This document shows, piece after piece, positions 16,340 to 24,986 of a stretch of DNA of 50,600 nucleotides. The number at the start of each line of letters is the position of its first letter. Positions within the stretch are counted from its first letter, which is position 1. This DNA comes from Lentisphaeraceae bacterium (GTDB taxonomy: Bacteria > Verrucomicrobiota > Lentisphaeria > Lentisphaerales > Lentisphaeraceae), in NCBI GenBank assembly GCA_021232515.1, contig JAJPOQ010000092.1:1-50600 (forward strand). Direction: 5' to 3'. The notes beneath the pieces are model-generated. The model saw only the letters and a list, made by a program, of their open reading frames with translations. It was not told the DNA's origin and ran no database searches. The translations under genes and the position numbers were made by a program.

Positions 16340-16831
16340 ATGCATATAACGGGTAAAGAAATTGAATATTTATATGTTTGTAAGAGGAAGTTATGGCTCT
16401 ACAGACATGGTTTACGGCTTGAACTCGAATTTCAAAATGTTCAGATAGGTATGCACATTCAAGAAGCGACATTTAAGCGTGAAGAAAAGGATATTCCTAT
16501 TGGGGAAATTGGTGTCATTGACTGGGCTGCATTTAAGCATGGGGTCATTCATGAAACAAAAAAGGGGAAGACGCCAGGGAAGGGCGATGTAGCCCAAGTT
16601 CGCTACTACATGTGGTGGCTGAACAATAATGGCATCCGGGTAGATGAGTGTAAAATTCATTACCCTAAAATGCGCCAAACTAAATCAGTAATGTGGGATG
16701 ATGAAGCCAATAAAGCTGCGGAAAAGGATCTTGCTGAAACAAGGCAAATACTGGATCAGGACAAACCACCCAGCATTCATAAATATCCTTATTGTAAATC
16801 TTGTGCTTATCAGGAGCTTTGCTACGCATGA
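16340..16831 (+). CDS. cas4: CRISPR adaptation exonuclease Cas4
   Basis: 163 aa RecB-like nuclease that trims and selects PAM-bearing prespacers. Four cysteines for the Fe-S cluster are present: C14 (YVCKRKLW), C152, C155 and C161 (YCKSCAYQELC). The nuclease core IGVIDWAAFKHGVIHETKKGK and the QVRYYMWWL motif fit the D...E-K and Q-Y motifs. Its TGA overlaps the cas1 ATG (ATGA). Confidence 0.95.
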   Translation: MHITGKEIEYLYVCKRKLWLYRHGLRLELEFQNVQIGMHIQEATFKREEKDIPIGEIGVIDWAAFKHGVIHETKKGKTPGKGDVAQVRYYMWWLNNNGIRVDECKIHYPKMRQTKSVMWDDEANKAAEKDLAETRQILDQDKPPSIHKYPYCKSCAYQELCYA

Positions 16832-17874
16832 ACTTATACTTGACCAAAGCTGGAAGGCTTCGTAGAAAAGATAACACTTTGTCATTTGAAATGATGAATA
16901 TTCCTGAGGAGTCTTTATTAGCCGAAGAAGAGTCCGAAGAGCTTGAGTACTTCAATCCAGACAAGAAACACGCTTTGCCGATTGAAACGATTGACGCTAT
17001 TTACATCTTCAGCGAAATGACCATAAATTCAAAATTAATTAATTTTCTTGGCCAGAAAAAAGTCCCGGTCCATTTCTTTAATTATTATGGCAATCATTGC
17101 AATACACTTCTTCCACATGCTGAGCAACTAAGTGGAGACTTGGTTATTAAACAGGCTGAAGCTTATAAGGACCCAGAAAAAAGACTGGCTTTTTGTCGAG
17201 CTCTTTTAGATACTACTTTTCATAATATTTTATCAATCATGCAGTACTATGCTCGCAAGCACGAAGGCTTAGAGGAATCAATTCAAAAAGTTAAAGCTTA
17301 CCAGCAATCGCTTTTTTCATTCAATACCCCAGAAGAACTTATGGGTTTGGAGGGGAATGTCAGACGAGTTTACTACAGCTGCTGGGAGGTTTGGCTCGGC
17401 AAAGAAGCCAAGAACTTTAAGAGAAAATATAGACCTGCTGAAAACCCTATAAATGCGCTTATTTCTTTTATAAATAGTCTTTTGTATACAACTTGTGTAA
17501 GTGAAATGTATAGGACGGCACTTTATCCTGGGATCAGTTACTTACACACTCCGCAAACTCGGCGCTTTTCTTTGGCGCTTGATTTAGTGGAGCCTTTCAA
17601 ACCCTTGCTTGTTGACCGCTTAATTTTTAATTTATTGAATAATAATGAAATTACCGCTAAGGATTTTCGAAAGCATACAAATGGCTTATTGATGACAGAT
17701 GAAGCTCGCAAGAAAGTACTTGGCGCTTGGGACGAAGTATTGCGCCGAACTGTAAAGTATCCGGCCCTAAATAGATCAGTTTCTCAACGGAGGTTATTAA
17801 GATTGGATTGTTATAAGCTCATAAAGTTTCTTTTAGAAGATCAAGAATTTAAACCTTACAGGATTGCTTACTGA
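16828..17874 (+). CDS. cas1: CRISPR integrase Cas1
   Basis: 348 aa. Catalytic subunit of the Cas1-Cas2 integrase. Metal ligands are visible: E175 in LMGLEGNVRRVYY, H240 in SYLHTPQTRRFSLALD and E255 in LVEPFKP. An upstream TTG at 16801 is open, but the ATG at 16828 overlapping the cas4 stop gives the standard N-terminus MNLYLTKAGRLRRKDNTL. The stop overlaps the cas2 start (TGATG). Confidence 0.96.
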   Translation: MNLYLTKAGRLRRKDNTLSFEMMNIPEESLLAEEESEELEYFNPDKKHALPIETIDAIYIFSEMTINSKLINFLGQKKVPVHFFNYYGNHCNTLLPHAEQLSGDLVIKQAEAYKDPEKRLAFCRALLDTTFHNILSIMQYYARKHEGLEESIQKVKAYQQSLFSFNTPEELMGLEGNVRRVYYSCWEVWLGKEAKNFKRKYRPAENPINALISFINSLLYTTCVSEMYRTALYPGISYLHTPQTRRFSLALDLVEPFKPLLVDRLIFNLLNNNEITAKDFRKHTNGLLMTDEARKKVLGAWDEVLRRTVKYPALNRSVSQRRLLRLDCYKLIKFLLEDQEFKPYRIAY

Positions 17875-18134
17875 TGTTTGTTTTGATTGTATACGATACA
17901 GAGGCTTCAAATTGTGTGGCTTTACATAAGTACTTAAAGAAATACCTAAACTGGAATCAGAATTCAGTTTTTGAAGGAAGTGTGACTCGAGCTCAGTACG
18001 TAAAAATTAAAGATATCTTAGAAGAGAAAAGAGCCGATAAAAGCCATATAGTTCTTTATTCTATGGAAAATGAAAAGCTGATGAATCGAGAAGAATTAGG
18101 CGAAGCTCAGGGAAATACTTCAAATATTTTATAA
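17874..18134 (+). CDS. cas2: CRISPR adaptation protein Cas2
   Basis: 86 aa. Dimerises between two Cas1 dimers. MFVLIVYDTEASN begins with the beta1 strand and the D8 position typical of the family; LKKYLNWNQNSVFEGSVTRAQYVKIKDIL completes the ferredoxin-like fold. It is the last cas gene, 128 nt before the first repeat. Confidence 0.93.
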   Translation: MFVLIVYDTEASNCVALHKYLKKYLNWNQNSVFEGSVTRAQYVKIKDILEEKRADKSHIVLYSMENEKLMNREELGEAQGNTSNIL

Positions 18135-18227
18135 GTCACTTTGGGTAAGTGAAATGCATCACCTCAGGTCGACAGATAGGAATCGGCTAAAATATAGATT
18201 TTTGACAATTAAAAATACTTTTTTGTG

Positions 18228-18256
18228 CTGGCACTCTATTACTTTTCTTGTATAAT
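18228..18256 (+). promoter_or_regulatory. CRISPR leader promoter
   Basis: In the AT-rich leader (18135-18262), CTGGCA (18228-18233) and a perfect TATAAT (18251-18256) are separated by 17 bp. The -10 ends 6 nt before the first repeat, so transcription would start within the first nucleotides of repeat 1. A TTGACA at 18202 is too far from this -10 to pair with it. Confidence 0.6.
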
Positions 18257-18262
18257 TAACGG

Positions 18263-21123
18263 GTCTCCCTCCAACCGAAGTGGTTTAGAAACCAAGTGTG
18301 GACTGCTTAACTTTCTGACGGCATTTGAAGTCTCCCTCCAACCGAAGTGGTTTAGAAACTTTTCTTTGAGCATTTCTAAAAATTCCTTATCGGCTGTCTC
18401 CCTCCAACCGAAGTGGTTTAGAAACTTAGCTTTCATACACTCAAGCATAGTCTTGTGAATGGTCTCCCTCCAACCGAAGTGGTTTAGAAACAAATATGCA
18501 ACGAGAATGGAAAGATGGAATTTATCGGTCTCCCTCCAACCGAAGTGGTTTAGAAACAACCGAGAAGTAGGTAAAGCAGAAATAAAATGCAGAAAGTCTC
18601 CCTCCAACCGAAGTGGTTTAGAAACACATTTAAGTATATGGCGTTAATCTTATCAGGGGAAGTCTCCCTCCAACCGAAGTGGTTTAGAAACTGATACTAG
18701 AGACTGAAACAGCTTAAGGAGCAAAGGTCTCCCTCCAACCGAAGTGGTTTAGAAACATACCTTCTTATACCTGTCGCGTTTAATCATCACAGTCTCCCTC
18801 CAACCGAAGTGGTTTAGAAACGCACGAATTCTACGTCATGGGATGTGTCAGTAATGGTGTCTCCCTCGAACCGAAGTGGTTTAGAAACTCTGGATTTGTA
18901 AAGCAATGAGGACTCCAGACAGCTGTCTCCCTCGAACCGAAGTGGTTTAGAAACACTGTTTTGGATATTGTGATAATTTGTTGAAGAGTCTCCCTCGAAC
19001 CGAAGTGGTTTAGAAACCGATTAACAGAAGATGCGAAAAGCGCATCATAAATAGTGTCTCCCTCGAACCGAAGTGGTTTAGAAACACGATATTGAAGAGC
19101 TTGGGCACCTTCAGAAGTACGTCTCCCTCGAACCGAAGTGGTTTAGAAACAATTACTGAAGATAGAGTTAAAAACATATTTCATATTGTCTCCCTCCAAC
19201 CGAAGTGGTTTAGAAACATCTTTTGTGAATGAGCGCGGAGGAATTGCGTTTTTGTCTCCCTCCAACCGAAGTGGTTTAGAAACAAATTATCAGTCAGATC
19301 ATGGATAATTAAATTATCTGTCTCCCTCCAACCGAAGTGGTTTAGAAACAAGGTGGCTTTCAACTGATTTAACTTGTTCTTCTTTGTCTCCCTCGAACCG
19401 AAGTGGTTTAGAAACAACTCATCCCAGCTTGCTATGTCTCCATTTCTATGCGTCTCCCTCCAACCGAAGTGGTTTAGAAACGAAATAAGTCAGTTCCGTA
19501 ATCATCCTCAAGACCGTGTCTCCCTCGAACCGAAGTGGTTTAGAAACACAATTCTATAATACTCAGAACAAAGAGGAGCTTAAGTCTCCCTCGAACCGAA
19601 GTGGTTTAGAAACGGAAAAAACGGGCTTTTATCGAGCAAAACGGCGGCGTCTCCCTCGAACCGAAGTGGTTTAGAAACATGCCTTCTTATACCTGTCGCG
19701 TTTAATCATCAAAGTCTCCCTCCAACCGAAGTGGTTTAGAAACTCAATTAGGTTAGCTGAAACAATCGCCAGAAATTGGGTCTCCCTCCAACCGAAGTGG
19801 TTTAGAAACATATCTCCTGTAGTATCTCCATCATAATCAAGACGGTCTCCCTCCAACCGAAGTGGTTTAGAAACAGCAACCAACCGAATACAATACAAGA
19901 ACCTCACGCAAGTCTCCCTCCAACCGAAGTGGTTTAGAAACACAGTTTCGGATTTTAATGGAACTCAAGCGACAGGCGTCTCCCTCCAACCGAAGTGGTT
20001 TAGAAACGCAGGTGCGGACGGCGATGTAATAGAAATATTCGCCGTCTCCCTCCAACCGAAGTGGTTTAGAAACAGTAGAAGTGGTGGCGATTTCAATGTA
20101 TCTATATTAGGTCTCCCTCCAACCGAAGTGGTTTAGAAACAGTTCATAGCTTTTTGGCCCATAGCTCCAATTACTGGTCTCCCTCGACCCGAAGTGGTTT
20201 AGAAACGATGTTCCTGGATACTTTCGCGAGAAGGCGAAAAAGTCTCCCTCGACCCGAAGTGGTTTAGAAACGCAGCAATGGACGACATTTTTGATCAAGC
20301 CGGAGCAGTCTCCCTCGACCCGAAGTGGTTTAGAAACGCAGAAAAAGACAATACAATGACATATGTAGCAGTGTCTCCCTCGACCCGAAGTGGTTTAGAA
20401 ACCTTCTGCGCTGATCTTGAATGATAGCGAAATCATCAGTCTCCCTCGACCCGAAGTGGTTTAGAAACTATGTGAAAGCATCGCTTTGGACTTCGATTGA
20501 AGCGTCTCCCTCGACCCGAAGTGGTTTAGAAACAGCGCCATCAGAGAGAATTAAGTTTTACATCATTGTGTCTCCCTCGACCCGAAGTGGTTTAGAAACG
20601 AAGGAACAGTTACAACAGATTATGAATCTCAAAAAGGTCTCCCTCGACCCGAAGTGGTTTAGAAACACCTCTGGATTATAATCGCCGAAAGACTCGCGTA
20701 GTCTCCCTCGACCCGAAGTGGTTTAGAAACTCTAATTGCTCACAGAAACCGTAAAAGCCTGCGGTGTCTCCCTCGAACCGAAGTGGTTTAGAAACATACA
20801 AGGTCGTTACAATTGCTGCCTACATCAACAGTCTCCCTCGACCCGAAGTGGTTTAGAAACTTTATCTTCGGAGCGGCGATAACATCCCAAGTCGAGGTCT
20901 CCCTCGAACCGAAGTGGTTTAGAAACACGGAAATAAGCCGGAGACAAAAATTAAATAAATCTGTCTCCCTCGAACCGAAGTGGTTTAGAAACATACAAGG
21001 TCGTTACAATTGCTGCCCACATCAACAGTCTCTCTCGAACCGAAGTGGTTTAGAAACCCTTTTTTGCCACCAATAGTAATAATCATATATGCTGTTCCTC
21101 TCCAATCGAAGTGGTTTAGAAAC
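18263..21123 (+). CRISPR. Type I-B CRISPR array, 44 repeats / 43 spacers
   Basis: 30-nt repeats start GTCTCCCTC and end GTGGTTTAGAAAC; spacers are 33-38 nt, mostly 35-37. The leader end is next to cas2; the far end is degenerate (repeat 43 at 21028 has one change; repeat 44 at 21094-21123 has four). The repeat core AACC-GAAGT-GGTT forms a 4-bp hairpin for Cas6. Three alleles differ at positions 10 and 12: A (C10,A12), B (G10,A12), C (G10,C12). Order from the leader: A for 1-9, B 10-14, A 15-17, B 18, A 19, B 20-22, A 23-29, C 30-38, B 39, C 40, B 41-43, then the degenerate 44. Spacer 8 (18757) and 22 (19679) are 33/35 identical; spacers 39 (20796) and 42 (20993) are 34/35 identical. Confidence 0.99.
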
Positions 21124-21338
21124 ACCGCTGGTGTATTTAGTGTGGATAGTTTGACTTAGTCTTAAAAACGAATTTTAGACAGGGTTTACATGATCCAAGA
21201 GATAGGGGACGAATACTAAATGGTCTTAAAAGAACTCGTATTAAATACCTACTTAACTCTCTTTCAAAAAACTGTAAATCTTGTTGATCCTGTCCAAAAA
21301 TTCTTCTATTTTTTCGAATCTATAAATGGACTCTGAAT

Positions 21339-22064
21339 CTACTTAAGCTGTTTTAGTATTTGAATAGTTACTTTTTTGCCTAAAAATAGTGAACCTTCGC
21401 CTTTGAAGTGAACATTTTTTGGTTTCTGTAGATTCTTTAATTTCGGCAATATTGCAGAATAGAGATCATTTACAGGAATGTTGTTTTTGGTCATTATTTT
21501 AAGTGCAGCATCATTATATTTTGCGGCATTTTCTGGAGCTCTTGCGGGTGAAACTTCTGCAGGGTATGGCGTTGTCGTAGCAAAAATAAGTTTGCTGCCA
21601 GTTGCTTTGAGTTGTGCCACAAGTTTGACCATATTTGCAGTATATGTTTCCAAGTCAGCCTGTTGTCGGTCACTCATACTGTTCGAGTTTTTACCGCCAA
21701 GACCGGCTTTTGTAACATGCTTTAGATCGTGTAATCCCCAGTTAAAGTGAATGACATCCCACTTTTTAGTTCCAAGCCAAGCTGAAAGTTTTTGAACACC
21801 TAGACTAGTTCCTTGATTGTTACCAGGGGCATGAATGACGTTGGCTTTGCCTTTAAGGTTTCTTTGAACGTATGGGGTATAGCCGATTGATATTGAGTCA
21901 CCGATTATTAGAACATTCGGCAAAGTTTTGTCGTAAGGAATCTTAATCTTGTTTTTTCTAGAAATAAGTTCACTAGAACCTTCTTCCGGTATATAAGGAG
22001 AGTCTGCAGAAAGTGAGCTCATGAAGAGTGACATGAGTATAATGAGAGATCTAAGAATTAGCAT
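21339..22064 (-). CDS. Secreted SGNH/GDSL hydrolase
   Basis: 241 aa. Signal peptide MLILRSLIILMSLFMSSLSA, then the block I nucleophile IIGDSIS (S57), NWGLHD as block III, and C-terminal KNVHFKGEG as block V. The block V residue before VHF is Asn where many family members have Asp. Related proteins in Lentisphaera and Planctomycetes are esterases acting on acetylated carbohydrates; the substrate is unknown. The last about 30 codons and the DNA just beyond the stop are duplicated at 7341-7450. The 215-nt gap between the array end and this gene (21124-21338) contains no gene. Confidence 0.85.
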   Translation of the reverse strand: MLILRSLIILMSLFMSSLSADSPYIPEEGSSELISRKNKIKIPYDKTLPNVLIIGDSISIGYTPYVQRNLKGKANVIHAPGNNQGTSLGVQKLSAWLGTKKWDVIHFNWGLHDLKHVTKAGLGGKNSNSMSDRQQADLETYTANMVKLVAQLKATGSKLIFATTTPYPAEVSPARAPENAAKYNDAALKIMTKNNIPVNDLYSAILPKLKNLQKPKNVHFKGEGSLFLGKKVTIQILKQLK

Positions 22065-22141
22065 TTTGTACCATTGTTTATATACGTTGAACAGTATGAG
22101 TAGCTACGATCTAACTAGTTGAGATATGACACTCTTGGGAA

Positions 22142-22720
22142 TTAACGAACTTGGAGCATATCTATCTCATTTTCTTCGAGATAGTCTAGTAGATGAACGA
22201 CGCCTTCAGTTTGGACGATGTTCGATTCTTGTGAAGTTAATGGGACGATATTGAAGAGCTTGATCGTTTGATCGCCCATACTTATATGATCTGTATTAAA
22301 GTCACTTGGTTCAGGGTGAACAAAAAGTGCGTTTGAGTCTGGATAAACCGGGATCTGTCCGACATCGACGATGATGTTCCACCAATCTACGGCGAAATCA
22401 TGTAGGAAAGGGTACATGGTGAAGTTAGCGAGAAAACGACTTAGAGCTAGTATGTCATCGCCTTCGAAAGTTCCACGAAGTGTTAAACGGAGTTCAGCAG
22501 CTTCGCCATTTTCCATTTTTTGAGTGCTCATGCCTAGCGTAGCAAAGTGTGTGACTGTGTCTTCAAAGTCTTGCCAGTATAGTACTAGGATTTCTCGAGG
22601 TAGTACTTCAGTGTCGCTTTCTGGCTTATAGGTAAAGTAGCCACTTGGCTTACCATACCTTTGAAGATACTCAAAATAGATAAATCTCAGTTGATCATCA
22701 ATTTTCACTGTTACACCCAC
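22142..22720 (-). CDS. Suppressor-of-fused (SUFU) domain protein
   Basis: 192 aa. The pattern THFATLGMSTQKM...AAELRLTLRG followed by ALSRFLANFTMYPFLHDFAVDWWNIIVDVG and FNIVPLTSQESN matches the bacterial SUFU-like family (PF05076). These small proteins are often immunity or accessory proteins around polymorphic toxins, but many are orphans, as here. The start is GTG at 22720 (MGVTVKIDD); a second GTG three codons later is possible. No toxin gene is adjacent. Confidence 0.75.
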   Translation of the reverse strand: MGVTVKIDDQLRFIYFEYLQRYGKPSGYFTYKPESDTEVLPREILVLYWQDFEDTVTHFATLGMSTQKMENGEAAELRLTLRGTFEGDDILALSRFLANFTMYPFLHDFAVDWWNIIVDVGQIPVYPDSNALFVHPEPSDFNTDHISMGDQTIKLFNIVPLTSQESNIVQTEGVVHLLDYLEENEIDMLQVR

Positions 22721-22840
22721 GTTTAATCTGTTGATACACTGTACGGGCTAACCGAAGTAAAAATCAACTAAATGTCTCACTTTTTATGGTAATCTATGTC
22801 AAGCTTTTTTTGAAGAAAGTGAGGTTTTTGCAAAGGTGGG

Positions 22841-23689
22841 TTAAATCAATACATCGCAAAGCTTAGCAACATCAGTCATTTCTGTAATATCGTGAACGCG
22901 AACTGCATGAGCTCCATTTGAGATACCGATGGCAATAGATGCAGCCGTTCCCCAAACACGATCTTGTGGATTGGTTTTATTGAGAACATGGCCGATGAAG
23001 GACTTGCGTGAAGTTCCTAAAAGGATAGGGAGATTGAGCTCAGAAAAGAGATTTAGTTCTTTGATGATTTGGAGGTTTTGGTCAACATTTTTACTGAAGC
23101 CTATACCGGGATCAATCATGAGGCATTTTTCATCAATACCAAAATCAGTAAGCTCTTTTATTGTCTCTTTAAAGTAAGTGAGTATGTCTTCGATAAGATC
23201 ATCATACTCTAGAAACTGTTGCATAGTTTGAGGCGTTCCTCGCATGTGCATGAGCATACAACCAGCGCCTGTTTCTAACGCAACATCTTTCATTTTAGGG
23301 TCAATCTTAAAAGCTGATATATCGTTGATTATATCAGCACCGGCTTCTATAGCTTGCCGGGCGACATTTGACTTTGTGGTGTCGATACTGATGAGAATAT
23401 CAGATTTCTTTCGAAGAGCTTCTATAACGGGAATAACTCTCGAGAGCTCTTCTTCTTCAGAAACTGCCTTAGCTCCTGGACGCGTTGATTCTCCGCCTAT
23501 ATCGATAAGGCCAGCTCCTTGATCAATCATTTCGAGAGCGTGGTTTACCATCGCAGTTGTATCTTCATGTGAACCGCCATCTGAAAATGAGTCAGGCGTG
23601 CAGTTAAGCACAGCCATGATCAAAGTTTCTTTACCAAGAGTTATGGTTTTTCGGGCAGTTTTGAAGTTACAGAGCGTTCTACTAGACAT
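22841..23689 (-). CDS. folP: Dihydropteroate synthase
   Basis: 282 aa TIM-barrel enzyme joining p-aminobenzoate to hydroxymethyl-dihydropterin diphosphate in folate synthesis. Motifs: MAVLNCTPDSFSDGG, GGESTRPGA, IDTTKS, NDIS, DPGIGFSKN, LGTSRKSFIG and VRVHD. All key residues are present. Its start overlaps the stop of the rRNA methyltransferase by 8 nt on the same strand, so the two are co-translated. Confidence 0.96.
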   Translation of the reverse strand: MSSRTLCNFKTARKTITLGKETLIMAVLNCTPDSFSDGGSHEDTTAMVNHALEMIDQGAGLIDIGGESTRPGAKAVSEEEELSRVIPVIEALRKKSDILISIDTTKSNVARQAIEAGADIINDISAFKIDPKMKDVALETGAGCMLMHMRGTPQTMQQFLEYDDLIEDILTYFKETIKELTDFGIDEKCLMIDPGIGFSKNVDQNLQIIKELNLFSELNLPILLGTSRKSFIGHVLNKTNPQDRVWGTAASIAIGISNGAHAVRVHDITEMTDVAKLCDVLI

Positions 23690-24890
23690 CTTTTCTTCTT
23701 AGTTGAACAAGAGTTTCAAAGTGTTTAGTGTGTGGAAACATATCTAGAACTGTAGCACTTTCGATTGTGTAGTCTCGAGTCATGATTGCTAAGTCATCTA
23801 AGAGTGTTTTTGGGTTACACGATAAGTAAGAGATACCTTTTGGCTTGAGCTTCATAAGTGCTCTAAGAGGTCTTTCATCGACACCAGCTCTTGGTGGATT
23901 GCACACGGCGAAATCGGGGTCGACAGAACAATCGTCCATGAATTCGGCAACATCTCTATCGATGTACTCGATATTTTTGACATTGTTCAATTCAAAGTTT
24001 TTGAAGGCCATATCGCGATTTGGTAGAAAGTTTTCTACGGCAATGATTTTATTTGCAACTCCACTAAGTGAAATACCGATGGTGCATGTACCTGAGTAGA
24101 GATCGAGAATTGTTTCAGGCTTGAACTTTTTCGCATGTTCGCGGATTTGATTATAAGCATTTTCGGCAACTTCTTGGTTTGCTTGGAAGAAGGTATTTGT
24201 CGTTAGCTTAAAGCGATACTCAAGCATCTTTTCTTCAAGAAGGTCTTTACCCCAGATCTTATAAGGAGAGCCAAATGAGGAGTCGGACTTGCCGCCAGTC
24301 ATTTGCCAAACAAAACTATCGATCTTTCCAGCATCTAAAAACTTTTTAGCGATACTTTCTATTTTATCTTCATGTTCGATATTTGAAGTTAAAAAAGAGA
24401 GAAGTTGCTGACCAGTTCTTGTTCGTCGAATAGTTATATAGCGCAAGTAGCCTTTATGGGAAACAAAATTGTAGAACTCTAGTTCTGCTTTACGGGCTTC
24501 TTCGAGGGCTTCTTTATAAATAGAAAACGATTCATTTTCGACTAAGTGACAGTCATCTAGTTCGACGACGTCATCAAACGATTTACCGCGAAGTCCAGAT
24601 TTGTTGAAAGCACAGACGAAATCCATTTTTTGGCGATAACGAGATTGTCGCGGGCTAGCGAGTGAAGTTATTTCGACATCTTTAAAAGCACGTTTTACAA
24701 AGGATGTTGTCGCCATCTCTTTAAATACAGCAAGTTTTGTTTTCACTTGGTCTTCATATGTAAAGTCTTGAAGGTCACAACCGCCACAGTTTTTGTAGTG
24801 TTCACAAATAGGCGTAGTTCTCGGTACACCTTTCAATGCTTCAAAGTAGATAGAAGCTTGGTCTTTTTTCTTTTTAATTTTCTGTCTCAA
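23682..24890 (-). CDS. 23S rRNA (uracil-5-)-methyltransferase, RlmD/TrmA family
   Basis: 402 aa. The Fe-S cluster site CEHYKNCGGC (about 29-38) and a downstream Cys (DDCHLVE) match RlmD (RumA). The SAM-binding motif is LDLYSGTCTIGISL, and the catalytic Cys lies in LSCNPKTLLDDL, preceded by CNPPRAG. The N-terminal TRAM domain of E. coli RlmD is missing; the protein starts with a lysine-rich stretch. It modifies a uridine in 23S rRNA or tRNA; the exact site cannot be read from sequence. Confidence 0.88.
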   Translation of the reverse strand: MRQKIKKKKDQASIYFEALKGVPRTTPICEHYKNCGGCDLQDFTYEDQVKTKLAVFKEMATTSFVKRAFKDVEITSLASPRQSRYRQKMDFVCAFNKSGLRGKSFDDVVELDDCHLVENESFSIYKEALEEARKAELEFYNFVSHKGYLRYITIRRTRTGQQLLSFLTSNIEHEDKIESIAKKFLDAGKIDSFVWQMTGGKSDSSFGSPYKIWGKDLLEEKMLEYRFKLTTNTFFQANQEVAENAYNQIREHAKKFKPETILDLYSGTCTIGISLSGVANKIIAVENFLPNRDMAFKNFELNNVKNIEYIDRDVAEFMDDCSVDPDFAVCNPPRAGVDERPLRALMKLKPKGISYLSCNPKTLLDDLAIMTRDYTIESATVLDMFPHTKHFETLVQLRRKDV

Positions 24891-24986
24891 CCTGTAGTCC
24901 GGCCTGCTTTTTTAGAGTTCTCGGCTACTATAGTCCGGTATTTGTGTGACCTTAATGAAAATGAAAATATTTCGGAATTTTTTTTG

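Noticed and set aside
16801-16827. Upstream TTG start for cas1
   Set aside because: It adds nine residues inside cas4 that do not belong to the Cas1 family; ATG 16828 with ATGA overlap is the better start.
19416-19451. A GTCTCC word inside spacer 18 that might indicate a partial repeat
   Set aside because: Only six bases match and the rest of the repeat is absent; a chance match within a normal 36-nt spacer.
18225-21076. Many short open frames inside the CRISPR array on both strands, all containing 'FLNHFGWRET', 'PSNRSGLET' or 'SLQPKWFRN'-like repeats
   Set aside because: They are translations of the 30-nt repeat; the repeat-spacer structure fully explains them.
24747-24986. 80-codon N-terminal extension of the inositol monophosphatase frame
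   Set aside because: It overlaps the divergent methyltransferase gene, shows no family similarity, and the domain starts normally at 24987.
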